A stretch of 5,036 nucleotides of DNA from Thermoanaerobacteraceae bacterium (GCA_030016455.1 JASEJH010000093.1:1303-6338); one strand, 5' to 3'; positions 1 through 5,036 are shown, counted from the stretch's first letter. The notes: a model not told the origin generated them from the sequence alone. Translations and numbers: made by a program.

Positions 1-889
1 AGGCCAGCGTCAGCGCCCCGGACAGCGCGCCGACGCCGTTGGCGGCCAGCAAAAAGCCCAGGCCTTCCGCGCCCTGCCGCAGTGTTTCCCGCGCCAGCAC
101 CGGCACCAGGACGTTGAAGTTGATGGCAAAAACGCTCACTACAGCCAGCAGCAGCACGGGCATGAAAATGGGCGGGGTCCGGCGCACGTACCGGAGACCC
201 TCCACCACTTCCCCCAATACCCGGCCGCTCCGCGCCTGGCTCCGGCCGGGCACCCGGACGCGGAAGAGCTGTACCAGCACGGCCACGAAGCTGGCAGCGT
301 TCACCAGGAAGCAAGCAGCCAAGCCGAAGCGGGCGATCACGAGCCCGCCCAGCGCCGGGCCGACCACCCGGGCCGCGTTGAACAGCGAAGAGTGCAGGGC
401 GATCCCGTTCATCAGGTCCTGCTTACCGACCAGTTCGATAATGAAGGACTGGCGCGCCGGCATGTCAACGGCGTTAAGCGTACCCATCAGCGCGGCGAAA
501 ACCAGTACGTGCCAGTACCGCACCGCCTCGGTGAGCACGAGCAGGCCCAGCGCCAGGGCCAGGATCATCATCCCCGCCTGGGTGGTGATAATCAGGCTCC
601 GCTTGGGCACCCGGTCGGCAATCGCCCCGCCGAAAAGCGTGAAGAACAGAATCGGCGCAAACTGCGCCGCGCCTACCAGCCCGAGCAGGAAGGCGGAGCG
701 GGTCAGCTCCAGGACCAGCCAGGCCTGCGCCACGTTCTGCATCCAGGTGCCGATAAAGGAAACGCACTGGCCCGTCCAGTAAAGGCGGTAGTTGCGGTGC
801 TGCAGCGCCGCCAGCATGCGGAGCCTGAAATACGGCTTTTTTCCGTTGCCGGTCGCCACATCCTCCAGGGCAACCTGTCTGACGGTCAA
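1..889 (-). CDS. MFS transporter, MFS_3/EntS-like exporter (C-terminus cut by window edge)
   Basis: Inner-membrane secondary transporter of the major facilitator superfamily, closest in style to the MFS_3 (EntS-like) exporters; the substrate cannot be told. The visible 296 residues run from a cytoplasmic N-terminus through about eight hydrophobic segments (near 37-60, 69-90, 100-120, 125-143, 168-186, 189-209, 240-262, 275-296). Family marks are RNYRLYWTGQ near 32-41, FIGTWMQNVAQAW near 45-57, the loop 2-3 motif GGAIADRVPKR at 87-97, and SLFNAARVVGPALGG at 168-182. Members usually have 400-420 residues, so roughly 110-130 lie beyond base 1. The start is taken as TTG at 889-887 because GGAGG (902-898) sits 8 nt upstream and a promoter places transcription start near 906. 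In-frame TTGs at 907 and 904 are thereby disfavoured; GTG at 859 and ATG at 817 remain possible. It is divergent from the HEAT-protein gene. Confidence 0.9.
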   Translation of the reverse strand, partial: MTVRQVALEDVATGNGKKPYFRLRMLAALQHRNYRLYWTGQCVSFIGTWMQNVAQAWLVLELTRSAFLLGLVGAAQFAPILFFTLFGGAIADRVPKRSLIITTQAGMMILALALGLLVLTEAVRYWHVLVFAALMGTLNAVDMPARQSFIIELVGKQDLMNGIALHSSLFNAARVVGPALGGLVIARFGLAACFLVNAASFVAVLVQLFRVRVPGRSQARSGRVLGEVVEGLRYVRRTPPIFMPVLLLAVVSVFAINFNVLVPVLARETLRQGAEGLGFLLAANGVGALSGALTLA

Positions 890-897
890 TTCTCCAA

Positions 898-902
898 CCT
901 CC
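898..902 (-). promoter_or_regulatory. Ribosome binding site deciding the TTG start of the MFS gene
   Basis: GGAGG on the minus strand lies 8 nt before the TTG at 889-887. It is the only strong Shine-Dalgarno match at a proper distance from an in-frame start. A second GGAGG at 866-862 is only 2 nt from the GTG at 859, too close for normal initiation. Confidence 0.55.
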
Positions 903-912
903 AACAACCAAT

Positions 913-941
913 ATCATAACACACCGCACGGGTCCCGTTAA
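913..941 (-). promoter_or_regulatory. Predicted sigma-70/SigA promoter of the MFS gene
   Basis: On the minus strand, TTAACG (941-936) matches the -35 consensus TTGACA at four of six bases, and TATGAT (918-913) matches the -10 consensus at five of six. The spacer is exactly 17 bp. Transcription would begin near 906, only a few bases before the GGAGG ribosome binding site at 902-898, giving a very short leader. No operator-like repeat overlaps it. It is found by eye, but the spacing and the agreement with the ribosome binding site make it credible. Confidence 0.55.
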
Positions 942-1006
942 GGCTTTTCCACGGGGCCCGGAACTGCCAACTTACGGTGTCGCGGGCAAACCGGGACGCC
1001 CGGACC

Positions 1007-1049
1007 GGGTGGCCGCCGCCTGGTTTGGGCGCGGCCGGTGGGGCCACCC
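1007..1049 (+). other. GC-rich stem-loop in the divergent intergenic region
   Basis: GGGTGGCC (1007-1014) pairs perfectly with GGCCACCC (1042-1049). The stem continues after a one-sided 6-nt bulge (1036-1041) as GCCGC (1015-1019) with GCGGC (1031-1035), leaving an 11-nt loop. No T-run of terminator quality follows on either strand; CCTTTTCC after it is weak. It could be a leader structure for the plus-strand HEAT gene 130 bp downstream, or chance pairing in GC-rich DNA. The rest of 890-1178 holds the MFS promoter; I see no convincing plus-strand promoter or gene there. Confidence 0.3.
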
Positions 1050-1178
1050 TCCTTTTCCGCGGTTTGGCCGGGAGCAATTCGCAGACCTTCAAACACCGGC
1101 CGGCGTTGTTGTTTGGAACGCCTCAAAGAAATCTTCAGCTAAAGAGGGTTCTGCCGCCGGGCCGCGAATTTAAACGGT

Positions 1179-1817
1179 ATGAAAACGGAAATCGAATCCA
1201 TCCTGCGCACAGGGGACTGGCGGCGGCTCGAAGCCGAAGCCCGGGTCAACCCGCGCGTTCTGGGCGCGCTCATCCGGGCGCTTTACCTGCCGGAAGAGGA
1301 CCTGGCGTGGCAGGCCGTGGAAGGGTTTGGCCGCGCCGTCGCCGTACTGGCCGGCACAGAAGAGGAGCTGTGCCGGGACCGGATGCGCCGTCTCTTCTGG
1401 GCGCTCAACGACGAGTCGGGAACGAGCGGGCGGTTCGTGGCACCCGCCGTCGGCGAAGCAGTCGCCCGCGCACCGGAGGTTTTCGGGGAAAACGCGCTGA
1501 TCTTGCTGAACGTCCTGGACGAGCCTTACCTCCAGGCGGGTGCGGCCTGGGCCTTCGGCCGGATCGGGAGCGTCAGGCCCGACTTGGTGCGGGAAGCGGT
1601 GCCGGAAATCCTCCCCCTGCTGCGGAGCGCGGACCCGGCGGTGCGGGGACACGCGGCCTGGGCTCTGGGAGAAATCGGCGCGGCGGAAGCCGTTGCGGAC
1701 CTGAAGGCGCTTGCGGACGACGCCGGGAGCGTTAAAATACACATAAACGGGCAGATGATCGAGACTACGGTGGGCAAACTGGCGGCTGCCGCAACAGCAA
1801 AATTGGAGGAAGCCTGA
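1179..1817 (+). CDS. HEAT-repeat protein, DVU0298-like
   Basis: Soluble, all-helical protein of 212 residues with no signal peptide or membrane segment, so probably cytoplasmic. Residues 118-180 form at least two HEAT/PBS-lyase-type repeats (QAGAAWAFGRIG near 119-130, then GHAAWALGEIGAAEAVADL near 157-175). The middle segment WALNDESGTSGRFVAPAVGE (74-93) and the C-terminal KIHINGQ...TTVGKLA (186-202) resemble, from memory, the DVU0298 family of HEAT proteins known from sulfate reducers. The function of that family is not established; HEAT repeats generally bind proteins. An in-frame TAA at 1140-1142 with no start codon between leaves ATG 1179 as the first start, although it has no good Shine-Dalgarno sequence; an AT-rich patch (AATTTAAAC, 1167-1175) lies just before it. 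The glycosylase gene follows with almost no gap, suggesting one transcript. Confidence 0.85.
   Translation: MKTEIESILRTGDWRRLEAEARVNPRVLGALIRALYLPEEDLAWQAVEGFGRAVAVLAGTEEELCRDRMRRLFWALNDESGTSGRFVAPAVGEAVARAPEVFGENALILLNVLDEPYLQAGAAWAFGRIGSVRPDLVREAVPEILPLLRSADPAVRGHAAWALGEIGAAEAVADLKALADDAGSVKIHINGQMIETTVGKLAAAATAKLEEA
1805..1810 (+). promoter_or_regulatory. Shine-Dalgarno sequence GGAGGA inside the end of the HEAT gene
   Basis: GGAGGA is the best ribosome binding match before the glycosylase, but it lies 24 nt or more from TTG 1835 and ATG 1841. The nearest codon in the glycosylase frame that could start is CTG 1814-1816, which overlaps the HEAT stop as CTGA. It may re-initiate ribosomes after termination, or simply encode the final Gly-Glu of the HEAT protein. 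Confidence 0.35.
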
Positions 1818-1840
1818 ACTCGCCGCACGGTACTTTGGAA

Positions 1841-2551
1841 ATGCGGGAACTGTTGCTCGATATCTACCAGCGGCTCTACGACCATTTCGGCCCCCGGCAC
1901 TGGTGGCCGGCTGAGACACCGTTCGAAATGATCGTCGGCGCCATCCTCACCCAGAACGTCGCCTGGAAGGGGGCGGCTCAGGCCATCGCCAACCTCAAGG
2001 ACCGGGGTTGGCTCGAACCGGGGCGGCTCCTCGCCGCGCCGGAGGAAGAACTCGCAGCGGTCCTGCGCCCGGCGCGTTATCACTTCCAGAAAGCGCAGAA
2101 GCTCAAGGATTTTTGCCGGGTGCTGGTCGAGGAGTTCGGCGGGAACCTGTCCCTTTTCCTGGCGCAGGAAACCGGGCCTTTGCGCAAACGGCTGCTCGCA
2201 ATCCGCGGCATCGGGCCGGAGACCGCCGACTGCATCATCCTCTACGCGGCGGAGAAACCCATTTTCGTAATCGACGCATACACCCACCGCATCTTTTACC
2301 GGCTGGGTATCTTTCCCGAACGGGCGCGCTACGCCGAGATGCAGGCGTTTTTCATGCGGCACCTCCCGCACGACGCGGGACTCTTTAACGAATACCACGC
2401 CCAGCTCGACGCTCTGGGACACCACGTTTGCCTGAAGCGGGCGCCGCGGTGCGGGAACTGCCCGGTTTTATCCTTTTGCAAAGCAGCCACACAGGCAGAC
2501 ATTAGGATAGCCAAAAGCAAGACCCAAAAAGAAATGGTCCAAAAAGCTTAA
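1841..2551 (+). CDS. HhH-GPD DNA glycosylase with [4Fe-4S] motif (endonuclease III superfamily, MagIII/COG2231-like)
   Basis: DNA repair glycosylase of 236 residues from ATG 1841. It is expected to cleave the N-glycosidic bond of a damaged base and leave an abasic site. Visible features: WWPAETPFEMIVGAILTQN (21-39), typical of the family; the helix-hairpin-helix IRGIGPETAD (121-130); the catalytic Asp at 145 (VIDAYTHR); and Cys 197, 204, 207 and 213 in the classic C-x6-C-x2-C-x5-C cluster spacing. At the position of the catalytic Lys of E. coli Nth (GRKTAN) there is Glu127 (GPETAD). A monofunctional enzyme is therefore inferred, possibly for alkylated purines like Helicobacter MagIII; the substrate is uncertain. 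The C-terminal tail is Lys-rich. The start is unclear: TTG 1835 and CTG 1814 are in frame, and the only strong Shine-Dalgarno sequence (1805-1810) fits CTG best. It probably shares a transcript with its neighbours. Confidence 0.9.
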   Translation: MRELLLDIYQRLYDHFGPRHWWPAETPFEMIVGAILTQNVAWKGAAQAIANLKDRGWLEPGRLLAAPEEELAAVLRPARYHFQKAQKLKDFCRVLVEEFGGNLSLFLAQETGPLRKRLLAIRGIGPETADCIILYAAEKPIFVIDAYTHRIFYRLGIFPERARYAEMQAFFMRHLPHDAGLFNEYHAQLDALGHHVCLKRAPRCGNCPVLSFCKAATQADIRIAKSKTQKEMVQKA

Positions 2552-2556
2552 TGCTT

Positions 2557-2605
2557 TCTGGCTCCTGAATTCTGAATTCTGGCTTCTGAAATCTGGACCC
2601 TGAAT
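2557..2605 (+). repeat. Tandem heptanucleotide repeat, seven units (consensus YCTGRMT)
   Basis: Seven consecutive 7-bp units in perfect register: TCTGGCT, CCTGAAT, TCTGAAT, TCTGGCT, TCTGAAA, TCTGGAC, CCTGAAT. CTG is invariant at positions 2-4 of every unit. It occupies most of the 76-bp gap between the glycosylase stop and nfo. Similar TGAATTC-rich tracts are, from memory, scattered through intergenic regions of related Clostridia. It abuts a hairpin over the preceding stop codon: CCAAAAAGC (2539-2547) pairs with GCTTTCTGG (2553-2561) with one mismatch and a 5-nt loop, without a T-run. Confidence 0.8.
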
Positions 2606-2627
2606 TCTATACCCGAGAGGTGATCCT

Positions 2628-3488
2628 ATGCCCCTGCTCGGCGCCCACATGTCCATCGCCGGCGGCGTGGACCAGGCCGTAGCGCGCGGAAAAAGCATCG
2701 GCTGCGAAACCATCCAGATCTTCACCAAAAGCGCCCGCCAGTGGCGGGCCAGGCCGCTCACCGCCGAAGAAGTGTCGCGCTTTAAGCGCGCCCGGGAAGA
2801 AAGCGGCATCAGCCCTGTATTCGCACATACTTCTTACCTGATCAACCTCGGCGCGTCCGACGACGACCTCTGGGCCAAGTCAACCGCGAGCTTCATCGAG
2901 GAAATGGAGCGGTGCGCCGCCCTGGAACTCCCCTACCTGGTGACCCACCCTGGGGCCGGCACGGAGGAGGAAGAAGGGCTCGACCGGATCAGGGTGGCGC
3001 TCGACGAGATCCTGAAGCGGACCGAAGGTTCCGGGGTGATGATACTGCTCGAAACCACTGCGGGCCAGGGTGCGACCCTGGGGCACCGCTTCGAACACCT
3101 GGCCTGGCTGATTGAAAACTGCGCTCACCCGGAGCGGCTCGGCGTGTGCTACGACACCTGCCACACCTTCGCCGCCGGCTACGACATCCGGACGCCGGAG
3201 GCCTTTGCCGCAACCTTCGAAGCCTTCAATAAAATCATCGGGATCGACCGCCTCAAAGCGGTCCACCTGAACGATTCCCGGGGCGGCCTGGGCAGCCGCG
3301 TAGACCGGCACGAACACATCGGAAAAGGAAAGCTCGGCCTCGAAGCCTTTCGTCTCCTGCTGAACGACCCCCGTTTCCGGAAGCTGCCGATGGTGCTGGA
3401 AACCCCGAAAGGCCCGGATATGAAAGAGGACGTGGAAAACCTAAAAGTGCTGCGAAACTTACTGAAAGACAAGAAAAAGCAATCTTAG
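2628..3488 (+). CDS. nfo: Deoxyribonuclease IV (AP endonuclease, endonuclease IV)
   Basis: Cytoplasmic, zinc-dependent AP endonuclease of base excision repair. It cuts the backbone 5' of abasic sites and removes 3'-blocking groups. The 286 residues match the usual length (E. coli Nfo has 285) and form one TIM barrel. All nine expected metal ligands are visible: His67 (VFAHTSY), His107 (VTHPGAG), Glu142 (LLETTAGQG), Asp176 and His179 (YDTCHTFAAGYD), His213 (AVHLNDS), Asp226 and His228 (RVDRHEH), and Glu258 (LETPKG). The N-terminal LGAHMSIAGGV is also typical. ATG 2628 has an excellent ribosome binding site, GAGGTGATC (2617-2625). The glycosylase gene lies 76 bp upstream on the same strand, and its abasic product would be this enzyme's substrate. 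No clear promoter was seen in the gap and no intrinsic terminator after the stop; the next gene converges 14 bp away. Confidence 0.97.
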   Translation: MPLLGAHMSIAGGVDQAVARGKSIGCETIQIFTKSARQWRARPLTAEEVSRFKRAREESGISPVFAHTSYLINLGASDDDLWAKSTASFIEEMERCAALELPYLVTHPGAGTEEEEGLDRIRVALDEILKRTEGSGVMILLETTAGQGATLGHRFEHLAWLIENCAHPERLGVCYDTCHTFAAGYDIRTPEAFAATFEAFNKIIGIDRLKAVHLNDSRGGLGSRVDRHEHIGKGKLGLEAFRLLLNDPRFRKLPMVLETPKGPDMKEDVENLKVLRNLLKDKKKQS

Positions 3489-3502
3489 GTAACCGCCGCT
3501 TG

Positions 3503-4099
3503 TCAAGGCCGAATCTGCGTTGGGGTCCAATTCCGCTGTTTTACAGGGGTTTCAAAGCTCGAAGTTTCTGATACGGTGCGTTTCCCGGACAAAAGAATGC
3601 GCTTCCGGGAGCGAGATACGGAAGGGGAAAACCCCCTCCGCCGCTGCTGGTCGGGAAACAGCCCGGGGTCGGCAAGCGAAACAATCGCTTGCGCCGTTGT
3701 GACACCGTAAAGAAGGTTGCTCCATAACGCAGAAAAATGAGTTTTTGCCATATGGGGTTTTACAGACAAGATCCCGAGATTGGGTCCCACAGCATATAAA
3801 GCCTCCCATAACAGCAAGCCCAACCCCGCTCCCTTAAGCAAATGATTGTCTTTTCCCGTTTTCTTGAACAACAAGACTATAGGAACACCTAATATCGCTC
3901 CAATCACCATATCTACCACTTGTCCGGCTACGAAATGACCTTTTTCACGCACCTCTTCCGGCGCGGAAATCATTGATGCTGCATAGTGTCCGTAAAGCAG
4001 TTCGGTCTTGCCCGCCCGGTAGATCAGAAAATTCGAGAGATCCTTCGCAGCATTTCCTATCAACCCGCCAACTAAACCCAGGACAATTGTATCGCGCAT
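3503..4099 (-). CDS. Uncharacterised small membrane protein
   Basis: I do not recognise this protein. From ATG 4099 it has 198 residues. Hydrophobic, probably membrane-spanning segments lie near 4-18, 57-78, 87-106 and 122-142, with charged connecting loops. Residues about 149-198 are a hydrophilic Arg/Ser/Thr/Pro-rich tail that would face one side of the membrane. ATG 4099 is preferred over GTG 4135 in the same frame because AGAGGTGA (4116-4109) stands 8 nt before it. Base composition differs from the neighbours: by hand count 3721-4080 is about 47% G+C, against about 72% for 1261-1320. That suggests a separate origin or weaker constraint. The gene lies 107 bp downstream of the oxidoreductase on the same strand and converges on nfo. 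The homologous core may end near residue 150, with the tail being read-through. Coding status is likely; function is unknown. Confidence 0.7.
   Translation of the reverse strand: MRDTIVLGLVGGLIGNAAKDLSNFLIYRAGKTELLYGHYAASMISAPEEVREKGHFVAGQVVDMVIGAILGVPIVLLFKKTGKDNHLLKGAGLGLLLWEALYAVGPNLGILSVKPHMAKTHFSALWSNLLYGVTTAQAIVSLADPGLFPDQQRRRGFSPSVSRSRKRILLSGKRTVSETSSFETPVKQRNWTPTQIRP
3672..3692. other. Perfect 8-bp inverted repeat inside the membrane-protein gene
   Basis: GCAAGCGA (3672-3679) and TCGCTTGC (3685-3692) are perfect inverted copies around a 5-nt loop. It lies at about residues 136-143, the end of the last membrane segment, just before the change to the hydrophilic tail. No T-run follows on either strand, so it does not look like a standard terminator. 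Confidence 0.4.
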
Positions 4100-4185
4100 G
4101 ACCGGTTTCACCTCTTGACTTAGGGTGCCCCGCACCAGCTTATTTGATTAATGCATTCGGTCCTGTTTTAGGTGTGCGGAACTCA

Positions 4186-4203
4186 GCACCAACCGGTTGG
4201 CGC
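4186..4203 (-). terminator. Hairpin directly after the oxidoreductase stop (weak terminator or processing site)
   Basis: The minus-strand RNA reads GCGCCAA, loop CCGG, then UUGGUGC: a 7-bp stem containing one G-U pair, starting 3 nt after the stop codon of the oxidoreductase. Its core CCAACCGGTTGG (4189-4200) is a perfect DNA palindrome. On the plus strand the wobble pair becomes an A-C mismatch, so the structure favours minus-strand RNA. No U-tract follows, so termination would be inefficient or need a factor; an operator is the alternative. The rest of 4100-4206 shows no strong promoter. Confidence 0.35.
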
Positions 4204-4206
4204 TAT

Positions 4207-5036
4207 TCAGGCATTTTCCAACTCGGCCGCAAGCCGCTTCCGGTAGAGTTCGAGCAGCCGCTGGAAGCGCTCGGGCTCCAGCCGGCCGCTTCCCGAAGGG
4301 GTCTCGAAATAGCGCTTCGGAATCCGGATGCTCTCCAGGCTGTACCCAAAGCGCCGTTTTACCTCCCACTTTAAGCGGAAGACTTCCCGCCCCAAGCCCT
4401 TCAGCTCTTCCGGCGACAGAGTCAGACCGATGGAGTCGAGCGCCCGGGCGACGGTCTCCGGCGTGTAGACCCCGCGGGCAAAGAGGCAGACAACGAGCGA
4501 GTTCAGCACGTTGCGCCACTCCTCCTCGCCGATCAGGTACTCGACCAGTTCCGCGTCGGCGAAGCCGGCGCCGTGCTTCTGGTCGAACGCGTAACCGGCG
4601 TTGCAGAGGTGCGAGTGGCGCGCTCCGACGCTGTGCCCGAGAAGGAAGCCGTAGCCGGTGTGGTACCCGGCCATCTCGTGCCCGCCGAGGACCAGGGCGT
4701 AGTCCTCGCCGCCGTAGCGGGACGCGGCAAAGGACAGCCCCTTTCCCAAATCGCGGTAGAAGTCGTTCGGCGGGGAGGCGAGATGGTGCACCGCCGCAAC
4801 GTAACCCGTCTCCTCGCCGAAGCGCAGCGGCACCAGGGTTTCTTTCTCGGTGACGGTGCCCCGCGCCAGGGCTTCCGTCGCCCACGCCAGCGCCACGCCC
4901 GTGGAAATGACGTCCAGGCCGAGGGCCTCCACCGCCTCCAGGAGGGCGTAAACCTTCGTGGTCGAGTCTAATCCCAGCATCGGGCCCATCGCGTAAATCG
5001 GCTCGTAGTCGTAGGCCAGCGTGGTGGAGATATACC
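4207..5036 (-). CDS. Aldehyde:ferredoxin oxidoreductase-family protein, divergent (N-terminus beyond window edge)
   Basis: C-terminal 275 residues of an AFOR-family protein; the whole would be near 600. The family are cytoplasmic tungsten-bis-pterin, [4Fe-4S] enzymes oxidising aldehydes with ferredoxin. Numbering from the first visible residue: AYDYEPIYAMGPMLG (7-21) and ALGLDVISTGVALAWATEA (37-55) are strongly family-like, and Cys183 (NSLVVC) fits the fourth cluster ligand. Departures from Pyrococcus AOR are clear. The pterin motif DxxGLD reads EALGLD (36-41), and DxxGLC reads NSLVVC (178-183). A His-rich stretch, HEMAGYHTGYGFLLGHSVGARHSHLC (119-144 in two parts: HEMAGYHTGYG and GHSVGARHSHLC), replaces the usual substrate-side sequence. 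The real substrate is therefore uncertain and it may not be a classic aldehyde oxidoreductase. The cluster Cys triplet and the start lie outside. The membrane-protein gene follows on the same strand. Confidence 0.88.
   Translation of the reverse strand, partial: YISTTLAYDYEPIYAMGPMLGLDSTTKVYALLEAVEALGLDVISTGVALAWATEALARGTVTEKETLVPLRFGEETGYVAAVHHLASPPNDFYRDLGKGLSFAASRYGGEDYALVLGGHEMAGYHTGYGFLLGHSVGARHSHLCNAGYAFDQKHGAGFADAELVEYLIGEEEWRNVLNSLVVCLFARGVYTPETVARALDSIGLTLSPEELKGLGREVFRLKWEVKRRFGYSLESIRIPKRYFETPSGSGRLEPERFQRLLELYRKRLAAELENA

Noticed and set aside
39..919. Two long plus-strand open frames antisense to the MFS gene
   Set aside because: They are low-complexity Arg/Ser/Pro- or Gln-rich products expected from GC-rich antisense reading. 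The minus-strand MFS motifs explain the region.
474..929. Open frame on the minus strand beginning near the MFS promoter (151 codons)
   Set aside because: It overlaps the MFS gene in another frame and encodes a Gly/Ala/Arg-rich product without family features. The alternative frame gives a clear MFS protein.
886..1126. Small minus-strand open frames of 62 and 68 codons in the divergent gap
   Set aside because: Both products are Arg/Pro-rich with no recognisable domain, one overlaps the MFS promoter, and GC-rich DNA gives such frames by chance.
977..1735. 252-codon plus-strand frame overlapping the HEAT gene
   Set aside because: The translation is Arg/Gly/Ala-rich without structure, while the frame from 1179 gives clear HEAT repeats.
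1526..2425. 299-codon minus-strand frame opposite the HEAT and glycosylase genes
   Set aside because: It spans two genes with strong family signatures on the plus strand and its own product shows no recognisable domain.
2539..2561. Hairpin over the glycosylase stop as an intrinsic terminator
   Set aside because: The stem has a mismatch and no T-run follows; the heptad repeat begins at once. Termination between the glycosylase and nfo is not supported.
2557..2605. CRISPR array
   Set aside because: The period is only 7 bp with no spacers, so it is a simple tandem repeat.
2585..2613. Possible promoter for nfo (TCTGAA and TATACC)
   Set aside because: The -35 element matches only two of six bases, and the -10 match is modest and within or beside the repeat tract.
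3476..3511. Minus-strand TTGACA near 3507 as a -35 element
   Set aside because: No acceptable -10 sequence follows at 16-18 bp and transcription would run antisense into nfo with no gene to serve.
4148..4885. Minus-strand 245-codon and plus-strand 218-codon frames over the oxidoreductase
   Set aside because: Both are Arg-rich shadows; the AFOR frame has recognisable conserved segments throughout.

Overview
The window looks like chromosomal DNA from a GC-rich, anaerobic member of the Firmicutes (class Clostridia, in the direction of Desulfotomaculum, Pelotomaculum, Moorella or Ammonifex). This placement is inference. It rests on an aldehyde:ferredoxin oxidoreductase-type tungsten enzyme, a HEAT-repeat protein resembling a family known from sulfate reducers (DVU0298-like), Gram-positive-style Shine-Dalgarno sequences such as GAGGTGATC, and frequent TTG/GTG starts. 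No rRNA, tRNA, CRISPR array or insertion sequence was found.

Layout. (1) Bases 1-889, minus strand: most of a major facilitator superfamily exporter of the MFS_3/EntS type, cut by the left edge, with a good promoter and ribosome binding site just upstream. (2) Bases 890-1178: a divergent intergenic region with that promoter and a GC-rich hairpin. (3) Bases 1179-3488, plus strand: a HEAT-repeat protein, an HhH-GPD DNA glycosylase with a [4Fe-4S] motif, a 49-bp tandem heptad repeat, and endonuclease IV (nfo). (4) Bases 3503-4099, minus strand: an unrecognised small membrane protein in distinctly AT-richer DNA, convergent with nfo. (5) Bases 4207-5036, minus strand: the C-terminal 275 residues of an unusual aldehyde:ferredoxin oxidoreductase-family protein, cut by the right edge, with a hairpin just after its stop.

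How the genes work together. The glycosylase and endonuclease IV form a plausible two-step base excision repair pair. The glycosylase has Glu where bifunctional endonuclease III has its catalytic Lys, so it is predicted to make abasic sites without cutting them, and Nfo would cut those sites. The HEAT protein is upstream on the same strand and may be a scaffold, but nothing in its sequence ties it to DNA. The flanking exporter, membrane protein and oxidoreductase have no evident link to repair.

I did not find a clearly new multi-gene system. The best leads are the divergent AFOR with altered cofactor-binding motifs, the AT-rich membrane gene with an odd tail, the heptad repeat, and the unclear start of the glycosylase.
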